A stretch of 47,040 nucleotides of DNA. It comes from a virus. Of this stretch, positions 32,095 through 39,616 are shown one piece after another. Location: the IMG/VR virus record IMGVR_UViG_3300030906_000027, positions 1-47,040 of that record. One strand, given 5' to 3'. A model generated the notes under the pieces. That model saw nothing but the letters and a program-made list of their open reading frames with translations, searched no databases and had not been told where the DNA came from. Each line of letters opens with the position of its first letter. Positions within the stretch are counted from its first letter, which is position 1. A program made the translations under genes and the position numbers.

Positions 32095-34106
32095 GCTGCC
32101 ACCACATATTCTCCGGCGAGCTCGCCGAGGAATGCGTCGTCGGCATCGGTGCCCAAACCAAGCATGCAGCGAGCTAGGAGCTTTCCCTTGTCGGAATCGG
32201 GGTGGAAGCTACGGCCCTCCTTCTTCCGCGCGGCGACCAGGATGCGCTTAGCAAGGCTTTCGCGATCCGCAGCAGCGGCCAGCGTCGGCGCCTCGCGTCC
32301 AGCAGCTGCAGCTTCCTGCGCGGCGTCGAACTCGGCGATCGTCGCGTAAGCTTCACCAAGCTTCTCAGCTTCGGCGAGCATCTGCGTCAATTCGTCGAAG
32401 CCGTATTCGCTCTCCGCATCCTCTTCCTCGACGACGTCCTGGTACGAGCCGTCTGCCCACCGGAAGAAATACCGGTCGTCGACGAACACCACCGCTGGCT
32501 CCGGGGACATGTCTGCGATGGCATGAAGCCGAGCGTTGTGCTCTTCGTCGAGGCCAGCCTTGCGCCGCTCCTCCGCTTCGCGCGCTGCCTTCTTCTCCGC
32601 GGCGATCGCGTCGATTTTCGCCTCGGCAGCCGCAGCATTGGCGTCCGCGGCGGCTTTCGGTACGAAGATGCGCAGGTTGACGGCGTAGCCTTCGCCAAGC
32701 TCCGGATGAATCATCCGCTCGCTGCCGCGCTCATATTCAGGCGGCCAAGTTACTCGGCCGTCGAATATCGTGCCTGCGAACGATCCGATCGCAAGGCGGC
32801 GCGACCAAATCTCGATGTCGCTGGTACGACGCCGCGCTTCGATTTCTTCTGGGGTGGCCGACCGATGCGGCTGCAACGGTGGAACAACCTCCTTCAGCTT
32901 GTCCTTCGAAACGAAGAAGCAGCTGTTCACGAGGATCATCTCACCCTCGCGGTCGAGACCGACGATGCCCTTTACCTGCGCGCCGCAATTACGCGCGGCG
33001 TTCCAGCGCTTCTCGCGATCGTAATTGCACTCGACGAGTACGAAGTCGGCGGGCGGCTTCGGCTTCGTCCACTGCCAGTCCGACACGTCAATGCTGGGAG
33101 CGATCACCGCGCCGGCATTGAGGCCCTCGCCGGCCTTGTTCAGCTCGGAGACGAACGGGACGAGCGACTGCTCCATCTTCGCCATCGCCAGCCGCTCGAG
33201 CAGCTTTCCGTCGACCAGCCGCTTGGGCGCATCTGGATCCGGATTATGCGAGAAGAGGTCGTCATCGTAGCGACCTCCCGCCGCTTCGTAGGCTTCGGCG
33301 CCGACGAATTTCGCGATCGATCCCTCGCTGACGTACGTCTTCAGCGAGAGGTCGCGGCGGATCGTCTCGGGGTCGTGCGGTTTATATCCCACCCGCCCCT
33401 GCTTCTTGAAACTGCGTAGCTGCGCGTCGCGATCCTGAGAGCTGGCATAGGCCGTCGCAGCCTCGAGCGTGATTTGCCGTTCGCGCAGCGCCTCGATGAT
33501 CTCGGGAGCGAGGCCGGCCAAACGCAGGCGCTGCTTCACATAGCGCTCGGTGAAGCCGAAGCGCTTGGCCAGCTCTGCCGGCGACGTCGTCCCCGGACGC
33601 ATGAGCTGCTCGAACGCGAAAAACTCGTCGACGGGGCTCATGTTTCGGCGGGCGAGGTTCTCCGACAGCGACAGCTCGATCGCGTCCTCGACGTCCCGCA
33701 CGACGACAGGCACCCGGTAGTCGTCATCGATGATGCCGCGCGTGTGGAGCAACGCGAGTGCAGCCAGCCGCCGGCCGCCGCCGACGATCCAGGTATAGCC
33801 GTTCGGGAAGATGGTGTCGGTCTCATCCTGGTAGCCGATCAGCGACTGCAGCAGGCCGTGCGCCGCGATGTCGTCGGCGAGCTCGCTGACGTCTTCGTGC
33901 TCGCGCGTGTGACGGACGTTTTCCGGCGCACGGCCGAGAAGCGGATACGGGATGAGCTGGACGATCGTCTCGGCGATGACATGCGGCGCCGGCCCGATGT
34001 GCGCGATCGGCGCGGAAACCCCGTCCTTCGCTCCTGGCTTGCGCGGAGCGGGCTTTTTCGGCCTGGCCGTTGGTGGCTTTGACAATGCGGTTTGTTTTGC
34101 GGACAT
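32091..34106 (-). CDS. ParB/KorB-like protein with long extra domains
   Basis: This 671-residue protein has a basic start, then a ParB N-terminal domain: NVRHTREHEDVSELADDIAAHG (box I region, about residues 63-84), VGGGRRLAAL (box II, 108-117) and LSENLARRNM (box III, 147-156). A helix-turn-helix follows (TTSPAELAKRFGFTERYVKQ, 173-192). The other 450 residues are not standard ParB: a middle part with strands and a Lys/Glu/Ala-rich coiled coil near residue 490. No ParA gene is seen. Role in phage DNA organisation, transcription or nuclease work is open. Confidence 0.8.
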   Translation of the reverse strand: MSAKQTALSKPPTARPKKPAPRKPGAKDGVSAPIAHIGPAPHVIAETIVQLIPYPLLGRAPENVRHTREHEDVSELADDIAAHGLLQSLIGYQDETDTIFPNGYTWIVGGGRRLAALALLHTRGIIDDDYRVPVVVRDVEDAIELSLSENLARRNMSPVDEFFAFEQLMRPGTTSPAELAKRFGFTERYVKQRLRLAGLAPEIIEALRERQITLEAATAYASSQDRDAQLRSFKKQGRVGYKPHDPETIRRDLSLKTYVSEGSIAKFVGAEAYEAAGGRYDDDLFSHNPDPDAPKRLVDGKLLERLAMAKMEQSLVPFVSELNKAGEGLNAGAVIAPSIDVSDWQWTKPKPPADFVLVECNYDREKRWNAARNCGAQVKGIVGLDREGEMILVNSCFFVSKDKLKEVVPPLQPHRSATPEEIEARRRTSDIEIWSRRLAIGSFAGTIFDGRVTWPPEYERGSERMIHPELGEGYAVNLRIFVPKAAADANAAAAEAKIDAIAAEKKAAREAEERRKAGLDEEHNARLHAIADMSPEPAVVFVDDRYFFRWADGSYQDVVEEEDAESEYGFDELTQMLAEAEKLGEAYATIAEFDAAQEAAAAGREAPTLAAAADRESLAKRILVAARKKEGRSFHPDSDKGKLLARCMLGLGTDADDAFLGELAGEYVVAA

Positions 34107-34215
34107 GGGTCTATGCTCCGGTGCCAGTGGGTTGGCGCCCGGAGCGCAGAGAACCGACCGGGCGGGTGACGCTCACGCCAGCGGGGGCAACCGCGGGCGC
34201 GTCGGAAATCGGGAG

Positions 34216-34240
34216 GCCGGCCGGCTGGACGTCGGCCGGC
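34216..34240. other. GC-rich stem-loop upstream of the ParB-like gene
   Basis: GCCGGCCG pairs with CGGCCGGC around a nine-base loop. There is no T run. It lies in the 155-base gap between the 34262 gene and the ParB-like gene; it may slow or regulate transcription. Confidence 0.4.
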
Positions 34241-34261
34241 TGATCTCGAAAGTGGAAGGGT

Positions 34262-34582
34262 CTAAGCATGTCCGACCTCGGCGCCGTCGAGGCCGGCCGC
34301 AGCGATGACCAGCTCGCCCAGGTCCGTGACGACGCAGTCGCGGTTACCGATGATGCCGCGGCGGCGAAGCGCCGTGACTACGTGCGGGTGGCCGCTCGAC
34401 AGCGAGCCGCGGCCGAACATATCGAATTGCAGCTCTCTCAAGGCTGCGCGCATCGGCGCGGACAGGCCGCGAGCGATGAATACGACGAAGGCGTCGTTCG
34501 CGCGGACTTCGCTATTTTCAGAACGCAAAATCCCCCGCGCCGCCGAGGCCATCGCTTCGGAGGCGCCGATCACGTCGGCCAT
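34262..34582 (-). CDS. Small winged-helix-like early protein
   Basis: This protein is about 106 residues from the ATG at 34582 (MADVIGASEAMA), after an AGGAGA site. It is helical, with SAPMRAALRELQFDMFGRG, PHVVTALRRRGIIGNRDCVV and TDLGELVI at the end, which looks like a winged-helix fold of the type seen in small phage regulators. Function unknown. It lies between the small membrane protein and the ParB-like gene. Confidence 0.6.
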   Translation of the reverse strand: MADVIGASEAMASAARGILRSENSEVRANDAFVVFIARGLSAPMRAALRELQFDMFGRGSLSSGHPHVVTALRRRGIIGNRDCVVTDLGELVIAAAGLDGAEVGHA

Positions 34583-34600
34583 GTTCAATCTCCTGCCGGC

Positions 34601-34852
34601 TCAGCCGGGCTTGGTTGTCTCCTGGCCGTCCGCGCCGGAGCGCGAACGATGCGGTCTGGTTGAAAAAAGATTTGCCTCGCGCTCGGATCGGAGCCTCGCC
34701 GCGAGGACATTGGCGACAGCGCGGTAAAGCACCGCTGTCCCCAAGCAGGCCTGAGCCTCGTCGATCGCGATCTCGGTGACCTTGATCGCGACGATCGCTA
34801 CCGTCGTGGCTGCTACTGCCTCGGCGCCGACGATCCAGTCGATCATGCTCAT
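34601..34852 (-). CDS. Small membrane-anchored protein
   Basis: This 83-residue protein starts MSMIDWIVGAEAVAATTVAIVAIKV, with a single hydrophobic N-terminal helix, then a helical middle and a basic, polar end (RPHRSRSGADGQETTKPG). Its ATG at 34852 overlaps the CII-like stop by four bases. Function unknown. Confidence 0.58.
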   Translation of the reverse strand: MSMIDWIVGAEAVAATTVAIVAIKVTEIAIDEAQACLGTAVLYRAVANVLAARLRSEREANLFSTRPHRSRSGADGQETTKPG

Positions 34853-35295
34853 GGCCGCCGCCCGAGCATTGCATGCCCTTCGCTGACGATCTCGATCATC
34901 TCGGCGCACAGATCCGCGTCCTCGCGATGGTCGATGTGATTGTCGGAAGCCTGATACCTGAAGATCTTGGCGCCGGCGGCGCACATGCGCTCGCCGAGCG
35001 CCAGCCACTCGGTCGCTTGTGGGTCAGTACTCGCGATCACGCAGCCGCTATCCTCGATCAGGAGCGACGCGAGATGCGGGTGTTTCCGCGTGGCGCTGAT
35101 GAGCTTCACGAAATTGTCCAACGGCATAATCGCCGGCTTGCGCGAACCCGTCGTGCAGTATGAGTCGAGCGTGCTGGCCGGAATGCCGGTTTCGATCGAC
35201 AAAACCGCCTTCGAATAGCCCTCACCCTTCGCCGCGTGAAAGAAGGCATGCTGCTTTACAGCAAGATTTCGGGAGATCATCTCAACTTCAGACAT
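34849..35295 (-). CDS. CII-like regulator (Phage_CP76 type)
   Basis: This protein is about 148 residues from the ATG at 35295. Its N-terminal half has a helix-turn-helix of the type found in Phage_CP76/CII-like regulators: QHAFFHAAKGEGYSKAVLSIET, then GIPASTLDSYCTTG as the recognition part. The rest is helical. In such phages the protein activates lysogeny promoters after infection. It heads the leftward operon, next to two strong stem-loops. An ATG four codons earlier is a second possible start. Confidence 0.7.
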   Translation of the reverse strand: MSEVEMISRNLAVKQHAFFHAAKGEGYSKAVLSIETGIPASTLDSYCTTGSRKPAIMPLDNFVKLISATRKHPHLASLLIEDSGCVIASTDPQATEWLALGERMCAAGAKIFRYQASDNHIDHREDADLCAEMIEIVSEGHAMLGRRP

Positions 35296-35362
35296 GATCC
35301 TGTGCATCCTTGCATGCGAGAAGCGAGGTCATGGAAGAGAACCGTTCAGTTGAAGGCCCTCC

Positions 35363-35389
35363 GCCGGGAGCGCTTGTGACGCTCCCGGC
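35363..35389. other. Perfect ten-base stem-loop in the divergent region
   Basis: GCCGGGAGCG pairs with CGCTCCCGGC around a seven-base loop. It lies between the CII-like gene and the plus-strand gene at 35431. No T run follows, so a regulatory RNA structure or protein site is as likely as a terminator. Confidence 0.5.
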
Positions 35390-35397
35390 TTCGGCTA

Positions 35398-35421
35398 CTG
35401 TCGAAGTGCTGGCATCGACAG
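35398..35421. other. Second inverted repeat before the 35431 gene
   Basis: CTGTCGA pairs with TCGACAG around a ten-base loop and ends just before the GGAGACGG ribosome site. It could be an operator or a translation-control hairpin for the plus-strand gene. Confidence 0.45.
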
Positions 35422-35430
35422 GAGACGGGA

Positions 35431-35682
35431 ATGGACGACGCGGGTTGGGACACGCTTCCGAACGGGAATATCCGGTCAGGTCCGCTGCTCGGATGGAAAA
35501 CGGCAGCCGCTCAGATGTTTGCTTTGGTCCAGTTGAGATATGCCGAGTCGGAGCAGGAATACGAATCTGGCGGCAAATCTCTTCAACTGACCATGACGCC
35601 TGTTCAATTGCGCACACTTGCCGAGGCGCTACTTCGAAAAGCGGTGGAGATAGAGGCGCAGCACCCGGGGCTGGCACAGTAG
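35431..35682 (+). CDS. Small plus-strand protein in the switch region
   Basis: This 83-residue protein starts MDDAGWDTLPNGNIRSG after a good GGAGACGG site. It has a helical middle (AQMFALVQLRYAESEQEYESGG) and a helical end (LRTLAEALLRKAVEIEAQH). It runs against the CII-like gene, 135 bases away, and probably shares a message with the 35722 gene. Possible roles are antirepressor or lysogenic gene; neither is shown. Confidence 0.62.
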   Translation: MDDAGWDTLPNGNIRSGPLLGWKTAAAQMFALVQLRYAESEQEYESGGKSLQLTMTPVQLRTLAEALLRKAVEIEAQHPGLAQ

Positions 35683-35721
35683 CAGCCGTCGATATGGCTA
35701 CGGAAACCTTAGGAGGCAACA

Positions 35722-36012
35722 TTGGCAATACTTTCAGAAATCTTGGCACTTCTCGACAAATGGCCGGAGTGGAAACGCGTGCGCGAGGCACCGGCGCGGC
35801 TCGACGCCCTCGAAAAGCGAATGGCTCTATTGGAGCAAAAAGCACCGGTTACCGCAGGGAGGCCTTGTCCCGCTTGCGGCCAGCCCGCGATGCGGCGCAC
35901 GGGTGTGAAGCCCGACCCGATGTTCGGCGATATGGGGGTGAAACTCGAAACATGGACGTGCGCGAGTTGTGGCGGGACCGACGAGGTGCAGAACTCGGCT
36001 TTGACGAAGTAA
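35722..36012 (+). CDS. Small zinc-ribbon protein
   Basis: This 96-residue protein starts with TTG at 35722, after a strong AGGAGG site. It has an N-terminal coiled coil (PARLDALEKRMALLEQK) and a C-terminal zinc ribbon with CPACGQPAMRR and, 25 residues later, WTCASCGG. The pairing of coiled coil and ribbon suits a small nucleic-acid-bound or protein-bound factor. It is the last gene before the convergent cro-like gene. Confidence 0.66.
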   Translation: MAILSEILALLDKWPEWKRVREAPARLDALEKRMALLEQKAPVTAGRPCPACGQPAMRRTGVKPDPMFGDMGVKLETWTCASCGGTDEVQNSALTK

Positions 36013-36076
36013 AAAGTGCGCAAGGCGGTGCAGACGCCGGCGCCGCTCGTGCTTTCGGGAAGTTTGTCGGCGTCGG

Positions 36077-36325
36077 TCATGCTCTTGCCGCCTGGGCGAA
36101 TGATCCAGAGGCTGCCGCCGCATCGGCTAGCGCTGCAAAGGAGACTTCGACGCCTAAAACATGCGCGACATCCGCGACATGCGCCCAGTACTTCGCTGGG
36201 ATCATTCGGCCCGATAGGGTCCACGATCGCACGGTGACTGGAGCAACGGCAACACCTCGCAGGGCGAGCGCATCAGACAGCGCTTTCGCGCCGCCAACTG
36301 CCTTGATGATCGATCTGTGGTCCAT
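36077..36325 (-). CDS. Cro-like repressor (YdaS type)
   Basis: This 82-residue protein has a helix-turn-helix in residues 5-45: IIKAVGGAKALSDALALRGV, then APVTVRSWTLSGRMIPAKYW. The rest is Ala-rich. It faces the CI-like gene across an operator region, so it takes the Cro position of a lambda-like switch. The ATG at 36325 overlaps one of the operator palindromes, which suggests self-control. Confidence 0.72.
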   Translation of the reverse strand: MDHRSIIKAVGGAKALSDALALRGVAVAPVTVRSWTLSGRMIPAKYWAHVADVAHVLGVEVSFAALADAAAASGSFAQAARA

Positions 36326-36380
36326 AGCGCTATGTCGCTAGCAAACGTAGCACGTCATAGCAACATGATTTGTAGCGCCA
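36324..36380. promoter_or_regulatory. Repressor operator region between cro-like and cI-like genes
   Basis: A perfect palindrome ATAGCGCTAT lies at 36324-36333, with imperfect copies following: TGTCGCTA at 36333, and TAGCGCCA at 36373. The same core occurs upstream of the rightward operon. It is the probable binding site of the CI-like and Cro-like proteins. Confidence 0.65.
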
Positions 36381-36400
36381 TGGCGTGCGACATGTCGTTC

Positions 36401-37126
36401 ATGGCAGAAAATTACGATTTAGAGACCGAAGGCGGCCGGCTGGCTTGGGCGCGTGAGCGCGCGGACTATGCCAGCGCTGCTGAGTTTGCGAAGGCTTCCG
36501 GCGTGAACGCGACGACCTATCGCGCCTATGAAAATTCCCAGAATGGGTACGCGAAGCATGCGGCGACATTCGCACGGTTGCTCGGCGTTTCGGCGGAGTG
36601 GCTGATTGAAGGGGGTGATCTGCCCGACGGCCCCGTTCCTTCGAAGCGACTCTCGATCGACACGATCGACAAAGCTCCGGATCTGCCGATCGTGCGTAGT
36701 GCAGATCACGACGACGCCGCTGCCGAGGTCATCGTCTTGGACCTTTCCCTTCCTATGGGACCAGGCGCGGAAATTGACGACTATATCGAAGAGACGACCA
36801 TGAAATTGGACGTCGGTTTGTTGCGGTCGTTGACGAGATCGCCGCCGGACAGGCTTCGTATCGTAAAGGGTATCGGCGACAGTATGGATCCGACTATCAC
36901 CAGCGGCGAACTGGTCATTATCGACACAACTTACAGCACGCTCGATTTCGAAGACAAGATTTGGGCGCTGCGCATTCGTGGAAACGGCGCAATCAAACGC
37001 TTGCGATCCGCGCCAAAAGGCCAGGTCCGCATCATATCGGATAACCCTAAGCTGGAAAATGATCTGGCCGATAGCGATGAGATCGCTATCCTGGGCCGAG
37101 TCGTCGGCTCCATCAAAACGCATTAG
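36401..37126 (+). CDS. CI-type prophage repressor with S24 peptidase domain
   Basis: From the ATG at 36401 the protein has 241 residues (a start at 36392 is also possible). Residues 10-60 form a helix-turn-helix with YASAAEFAKASGVNATTYRAYE. The C-terminal half is an S24 (LexA-like) peptidase with GIGDSMDPTITSGELVIID, putting the nucleophile at Ser161, and a lysine in NGAIKRL at residue 199. I see no Ala-Gly or Cys-Gly cleavage pair in the linker between domains, so RecA-driven self-cleavage as in lambda is uncertain. No ribosome site precedes the start; the message may be leaderless. Confidence 0.85.
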   Translation: MAENYDLETEGGRLAWARERADYASAAEFAKASGVNATTYRAYENSQNGYAKHAATFARLLGVSAEWLIEGGDLPDGPVPSKRLSIDTIDKAPDLPIVRSADHDDAAAEVIVLDLSLPMGPGAEIDDYIEETTMKLDVGLLRSLTRSPPDRLRIVKGIGDSMDPTITSGELVIIDTTYSTLDFEDKIWALRIRGNGAIKRLRSAPKGQVRIISDNPKLENDLADSDEIAILGRVVGSIKTH

Positions 37127-37559
37127 GATAGCCTCGCTGCCCTACGCCGCACCTTTGCGTCAGCTGAGCCTCGCAATCGTGGGATCTCAATTCCCGAACA
37201 AGCGCGGCCCCGACCGACGATTCGAGATTGCCGTGTGCGCGCCCGGCGACGAAGTCGCGCTAGTCCATGAACCGAAAAACCGCGCCGATCAGAACGCCAT
37301 CATGGTTCTGTCGGAGCGAGGTGTGCAGATGGGCTACATCTCGGCGGACCGAACGTCGCTGATCCATCGCGTATGGCGAGAGAAGCGGTCCATTCGCGCG
37401 GTATTTCAAGAGAAGACGGACTGGGGAGCTTGGGTTCGGGTAAGTCTGGACGGCTCCGAACCGGCACTGCCCTCGCCAATCGATATCGCTGAAAGAGACG
37501 AATCGGCCGCGGATCCAGACGCTGGCTTCTGGCCGGACTTCATACCCCCCGACGAATAG
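37077..37559 (+). CDS. Stand-alone HIRAN domain protein
   Basis: This frame overlaps the end of the repressor gene and encodes a HIRAN domain from about residue 22: LAIVGSQFPNKRGPD, then LVHEPKNRADQNAIMV and QMGYISADRTSLIHRV. HIRAN domains bind 3' ends of single-stranded DNA in HLTF-like helicases, usually as a part of a larger protein. The true start is unclear: ATG at 37077 lies inside the repressor gene, while a CTG at 37137 follows a nearby AGGA run. The end (DAGFWPDFIPPDE) is acidic. It is the last gene before the rightward operon promoter. Confidence 0.72.
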   Translation: MRSLSWAESSAPSKRIRIASLPYAAPLRQLSLAIVGSQFPNKRGPDRRFEIAVCAPGDEVALVHEPKNRADQNAIMVLSERGVQMGYISADRTSLIHRVWREKRSIRAVFQEKTDWGAWVRVSLDGSEPALPSPIDIAERDESAADPDAGFWPDFIPPDE

Positions 37560-37610
37560 CGCTATGTAGCGCTACAAATGATGTTGACGCGCTACGAAAG
37601 ATAGCGCTAC
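37556..37610. promoter_or_regulatory. Operator cluster in front of the rightward operon
   Basis: Three palindrome copies with core TAGCGCTA (37557, 37567, 37602) and one weaker copy (about 37587) lie within 55 bases; the first two are ten bases apart. They match the site between cro and cI, so the repressor probably silences this operon in the lysogen. Confidence 0.72.
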
Positions 37611-37613
37611 ATC
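37584..37613 (+). promoter_or_regulatory. Candidate promoter of the rightward operon
   Basis: TTGACG at 37584 and TACATC at 37608 are 18 bases apart. Operator copies overlap the promoter, so binding by the repressor would block it. The -10 match is weak. Confidence 0.5.
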
Positions 37614-37651
37614 CGTTCATCGCGCCGCCGTGGCGCTGATGGAGGCGCACC

Positions 37652-38098
37652 GTGCAGCACCAGACGATCGAAGCCGATCGCGACCCCGATCTCGACCAGG
37701 CGCGGGAGGATATGCTCCCCCGCGCGCAGCGGATCCGCGATCTTACCAAGCGCCTGCTCGAGCATCCCGAAGGCAGTCGTGCCCGCGCTAGCTATCAGGC
37801 CGACATTCAAGACCAGATGGGCTTCATCCTAGCGCGCGCCGAGCGCCTCGCGATGTCGGCCGACGCCTTGATGATCATCCTGAACGCCGAGCTCGACGGG
37901 AAGGCCCGCCGCGGGCGTCCGACGCCGACGCGGGACACCTCGCGCACGCTTCTCGCCCAACATGAGCAAGCGCAGGCGCAGCTCAAGGAGGCGCGCGAGC
38001 AGGAGAAGGCTTGGGGTTCCCGCGTCGAGCAGGCGTTGGCGGCACTGTCCGCGACCGAGGAAGCGATCAAGGCGCTCGGCGCCCGGGGGCTAAATTGA
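37652..38098 (+). CDS. First gene of the rightward operon, coiled-coil protein
   Basis: This 148-residue protein starts with GTG at 37652 behind a GGAGG site. It is helical and mostly charged, with a coiled coil in its second half (LAQHEQAQAQLKEAREQEKAW). A basic linker (GKARRGRPTPTRD) lies in the middle. No family is recognised. As first gene behind the operator cluster it would be strongly induced at induction or early infection. Confidence 0.65.
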   Translation: MQHQTIEADRDPDLDQAREDMLPRAQRIRDLTKRLLEHPEGSRARASYQADIQDQMGFILARAERLAMSADALMIILNAELDGKARRGRPTPTRDTSRTLLAQHEQAQAQLKEAREQEKAWGSRVEQALAALSATEEAIKALGARGLN

Positions 38099-38208
38099 GC
38101 CCGCTCCGCCGCGTCGGCATATCGCCGCTTCGTGCACTCGCGATCGTCGCGGCGAGCCCGGCGATCGGCGCGGCGATCACGATCGCTATGGCTGCACTAC
38201 CGCGATGA
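38095..38208 (+). CDS. Tiny membrane peptide, TTG start
   Basis: The frame starts with TTG at 38095 in a TTGA overlap and encodes 37 residues with one hydrophobic helix (ALAIVAASPAIGAAITIAMAAL). The overlap pattern of the operon supports it although it is short. Function unknown. Confidence 0.5.
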   Translation: MSPLRRVGISPLRALAIVAASPAIGAAITIAMAALPR

Positions 38209-38336
38209 CGCGCAGGGGTCGTATCCAGTGCGCCGCCGAGGGCGCGTTCGCCGCCGCGCTCGCGCTGTGGGGTGTGGCGCTGCTTATCTACGGCGACCGG
38301 CTGCTCGACGCGCTTGCGCGGATCGTCACCCCGTGA
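38205..38336 (+). CDS. Tiny membrane peptide
   Basis: This 43-residue protein starts MTRRGRIQCAAEGAFA in an ATGA overlap and has one hydrophobic helix (AALALWGVALLIYG). It ends in a GTGA overlap with the next gene. Together with the peptide before it, it may act in the inner membrane. Function unknown. Confidence 0.52.
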   Translation: MTRRGRIQCAAEGAFAAALALWGVALLIYGDRLLDALARIVTP

Positions 38337-38986
38337 CGCGCAAGGTCGATCCTCTGTCGTTGCCCCGCGTGACGCCGTCGAAACTCGGCGACCAGTCGCG
38401 GTATCAGCCGCGCCGCCGGCCGGATCGGAACGGCATGCCCGATCCGCGCAATGCGTTCCGGCCGACGATCGACGGGCCGCTGCTCAAGGTGATCTCGCTA
38501 GAGGCCTTCAAGGCGCACCTCGCAACGGTCGCACCACAAGACTGGCGCGCTCTCGTGACCGGGATGCTGCTCGCCGATGTCGATCGACGCTTCCCGGTCG
38601 CCGACATGGCGATTTGCTCGAAATACGCGGAGCACGACGTCACCCGCCGCTACGAACGGCTGTTGGTGGACGTTGCGCGCTACGGATCACCGGAGGTCTT
38701 CCCTCTCCACGGATACGGACGGGACCTTCCGCCGCGCGCCGAAGCGCATCGCTTTACCGTGCGCCTCGACGAGCCCGGGCCAATCGCTCGCGTCCCGGAA
38801 ATCGCGATGCCTCTCTTCGACGCGATCGCATCCGCATATAACCGTCGCGCCGACGATTTCGATGCCGCCGTGATCTGGCCGCAGCGCTTCAACCACAAGC
38901 AACGCCGTCCGCCGAAGTGGGCGGAAATCGAAGAAACCTTCCCATGCATCGGCGCGTGGATGGCGAGCAAGAGGAAGCGATCGTGA
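38333..38986 (+). CDS. Unknown protein of the rightward operon
   Basis: This 217-residue protein starts with GTG at 38333 (MTRKVDPLSLPRVTPSKLG). It has a basic, disordered start and then a mixed domain (ISLEAFKAHLATVAPQDWRALV, MLLADVDRRFPVADMAICSKY). Several conserved-looking aromatic and acidic positions occur, but no catalytic motif. The end is basic (WMASKRKRS). Function unknown. Confidence 0.65.
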   Translation: MTRKVDPLSLPRVTPSKLGDQSRYQPRRRPDRNGMPDPRNAFRPTIDGPLLKVISLEAFKAHLATVAPQDWRALVTGMLLADVDRRFPVADMAICSKYAEHDVTRRYERLLVDVARYGSPEVFPLHGYGRDLPPRAEAHRFTVRLDEPGPIARVPEIAMPLFDAIASAYNRRADDFDAAVIWPQRFNHKQRRPPKWAEIEETFPCIGAWMASKRKRS

Positions 38987-39255
38987 TCCGCCGGCCCTTC
39001 ATCATTTTTGGCCTGACCGGTGCCATGCTGGGTCTTGCAGGTTGCTCGGCGCAGCCAAGCGGACCCGCCGTCGATATCGATAGCGCGCGGGAGCGGGCGC
39101 AGGTTGTCCGCATCTGCCCAGACGGCACGTTCATCGGCTTCGACCCGGTGACGCGCCGCCTGATCTATGTGTCGGCCGGCGTCCTCGTCGGATCACAGGG
39201 CTTCATCTCTCGCGGATTGACGGCGGAGCAGGTTTGCCCGGAGCGCAGACCGTGA
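38983..39255 (+). CDS. Small lipoprotein
   Basis: This 90-residue protein starts with GTG at 38983. Its signal is typical of a lipoprotein: basic MIRRP, hydrophobic FIIFGLTGAMLG, lipobox LAGC with Cys21. The mature part is 70 residues, with a few charged residues and SAGVLVGSQGFISRG. Envelope lipoproteins of phages often block superinfection or adsorption. The next gene encodes a membrane protein in a four-base overlap, so the two may act together. Confidence 0.72.
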   Translation: MIRRPFIIFGLTGAMLGLAGCSAQPSGPAVDIDSARERAQVVRICPDGTFIGFDPVTRRLIYVSAGVLVGSQGFISRGLTAEQVCPERRP

Positions 39256-39437
39256 CGGGCACGCTCCAAATCGCAGCCTGGGCGATCGTCGCCTACGTCG
39301 CGCTCGCGATCTTCGGAGGTATCGCTGGCATAGTCGGTGCGATCATCCTCCGCCGTCGAGCGCTCCGCGACTTCGAAGCGCGCCGCAAAGAGATCGCCGA
39401 AGCTGCTCGCCCTCCGCGCGAGAGGTTCAAGCCATGA
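39252..39437 (+). CDS. Single-pass membrane protein
   Basis: This 61-residue protein starts with GTG at 39252. It has one hydrophobic helix with IVAYVALAIFGGIAGIVGAIIL and a basic, helical cytoplasmic end (RRRALRDFEARRKEIAEAARP). It follows the lipoprotein gene directly. Function unknown; a lipoprotein and inner membrane pair could span the envelope. Confidence 0.62.
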   Translation: MTGTLQIAAWAIVAYVALAIFGGIAGIVGAIILRRRALRDFEARRKEIAEAARPPRERFKP

Positions 39438-39616
39438 GGTGTGCCGACTGTCCGCACGACGGCGCAAGCAGTCGCGGCATTCTTCCCGCGCGCACGCGGT
39501 GCTGCGCCGAGGAAGGCGCGTTCGAGCTCCAATACCGCCGGGTCGTCACCGCGGAGGATGTCGCGCACCTGCCCCGCCAGCAGCGTCGGCGCTTGCTTCG
39601 GAAGGGAAGGCCATGA
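39434..39616 (+). CDS. Small cysteine-rich protein
   Basis: This 60-residue protein starts MRCADCPHDGASSRG and has two Cys pairs (CADC and RCC) that could bind zinc, then a basic helical end (HLPRQQRRRLLRKGRP). It is joined by ATGA overlaps on both sides. Function unknown; RNA or DNA contact is plausible from charge. Confidence 0.58.
   Translation: MRCADCPHDGASSRGILPARTRCCAEEGAFELQYRRVVTAEDVAHLPRQQRRRLLRKGRP

Noticed and set aside
30937-32251. Long plus-strand frames opposite the HerA-like gene
   Set aside because: Arg-rich shadows of a strongly supported ATPase gene.
35310-36341. 343-residue plus-strand frame
   Set aside because: Overlaps two smaller genes with good ribosome sites in another frame and the cro-like gene; reads as low-quality mixed sequence.
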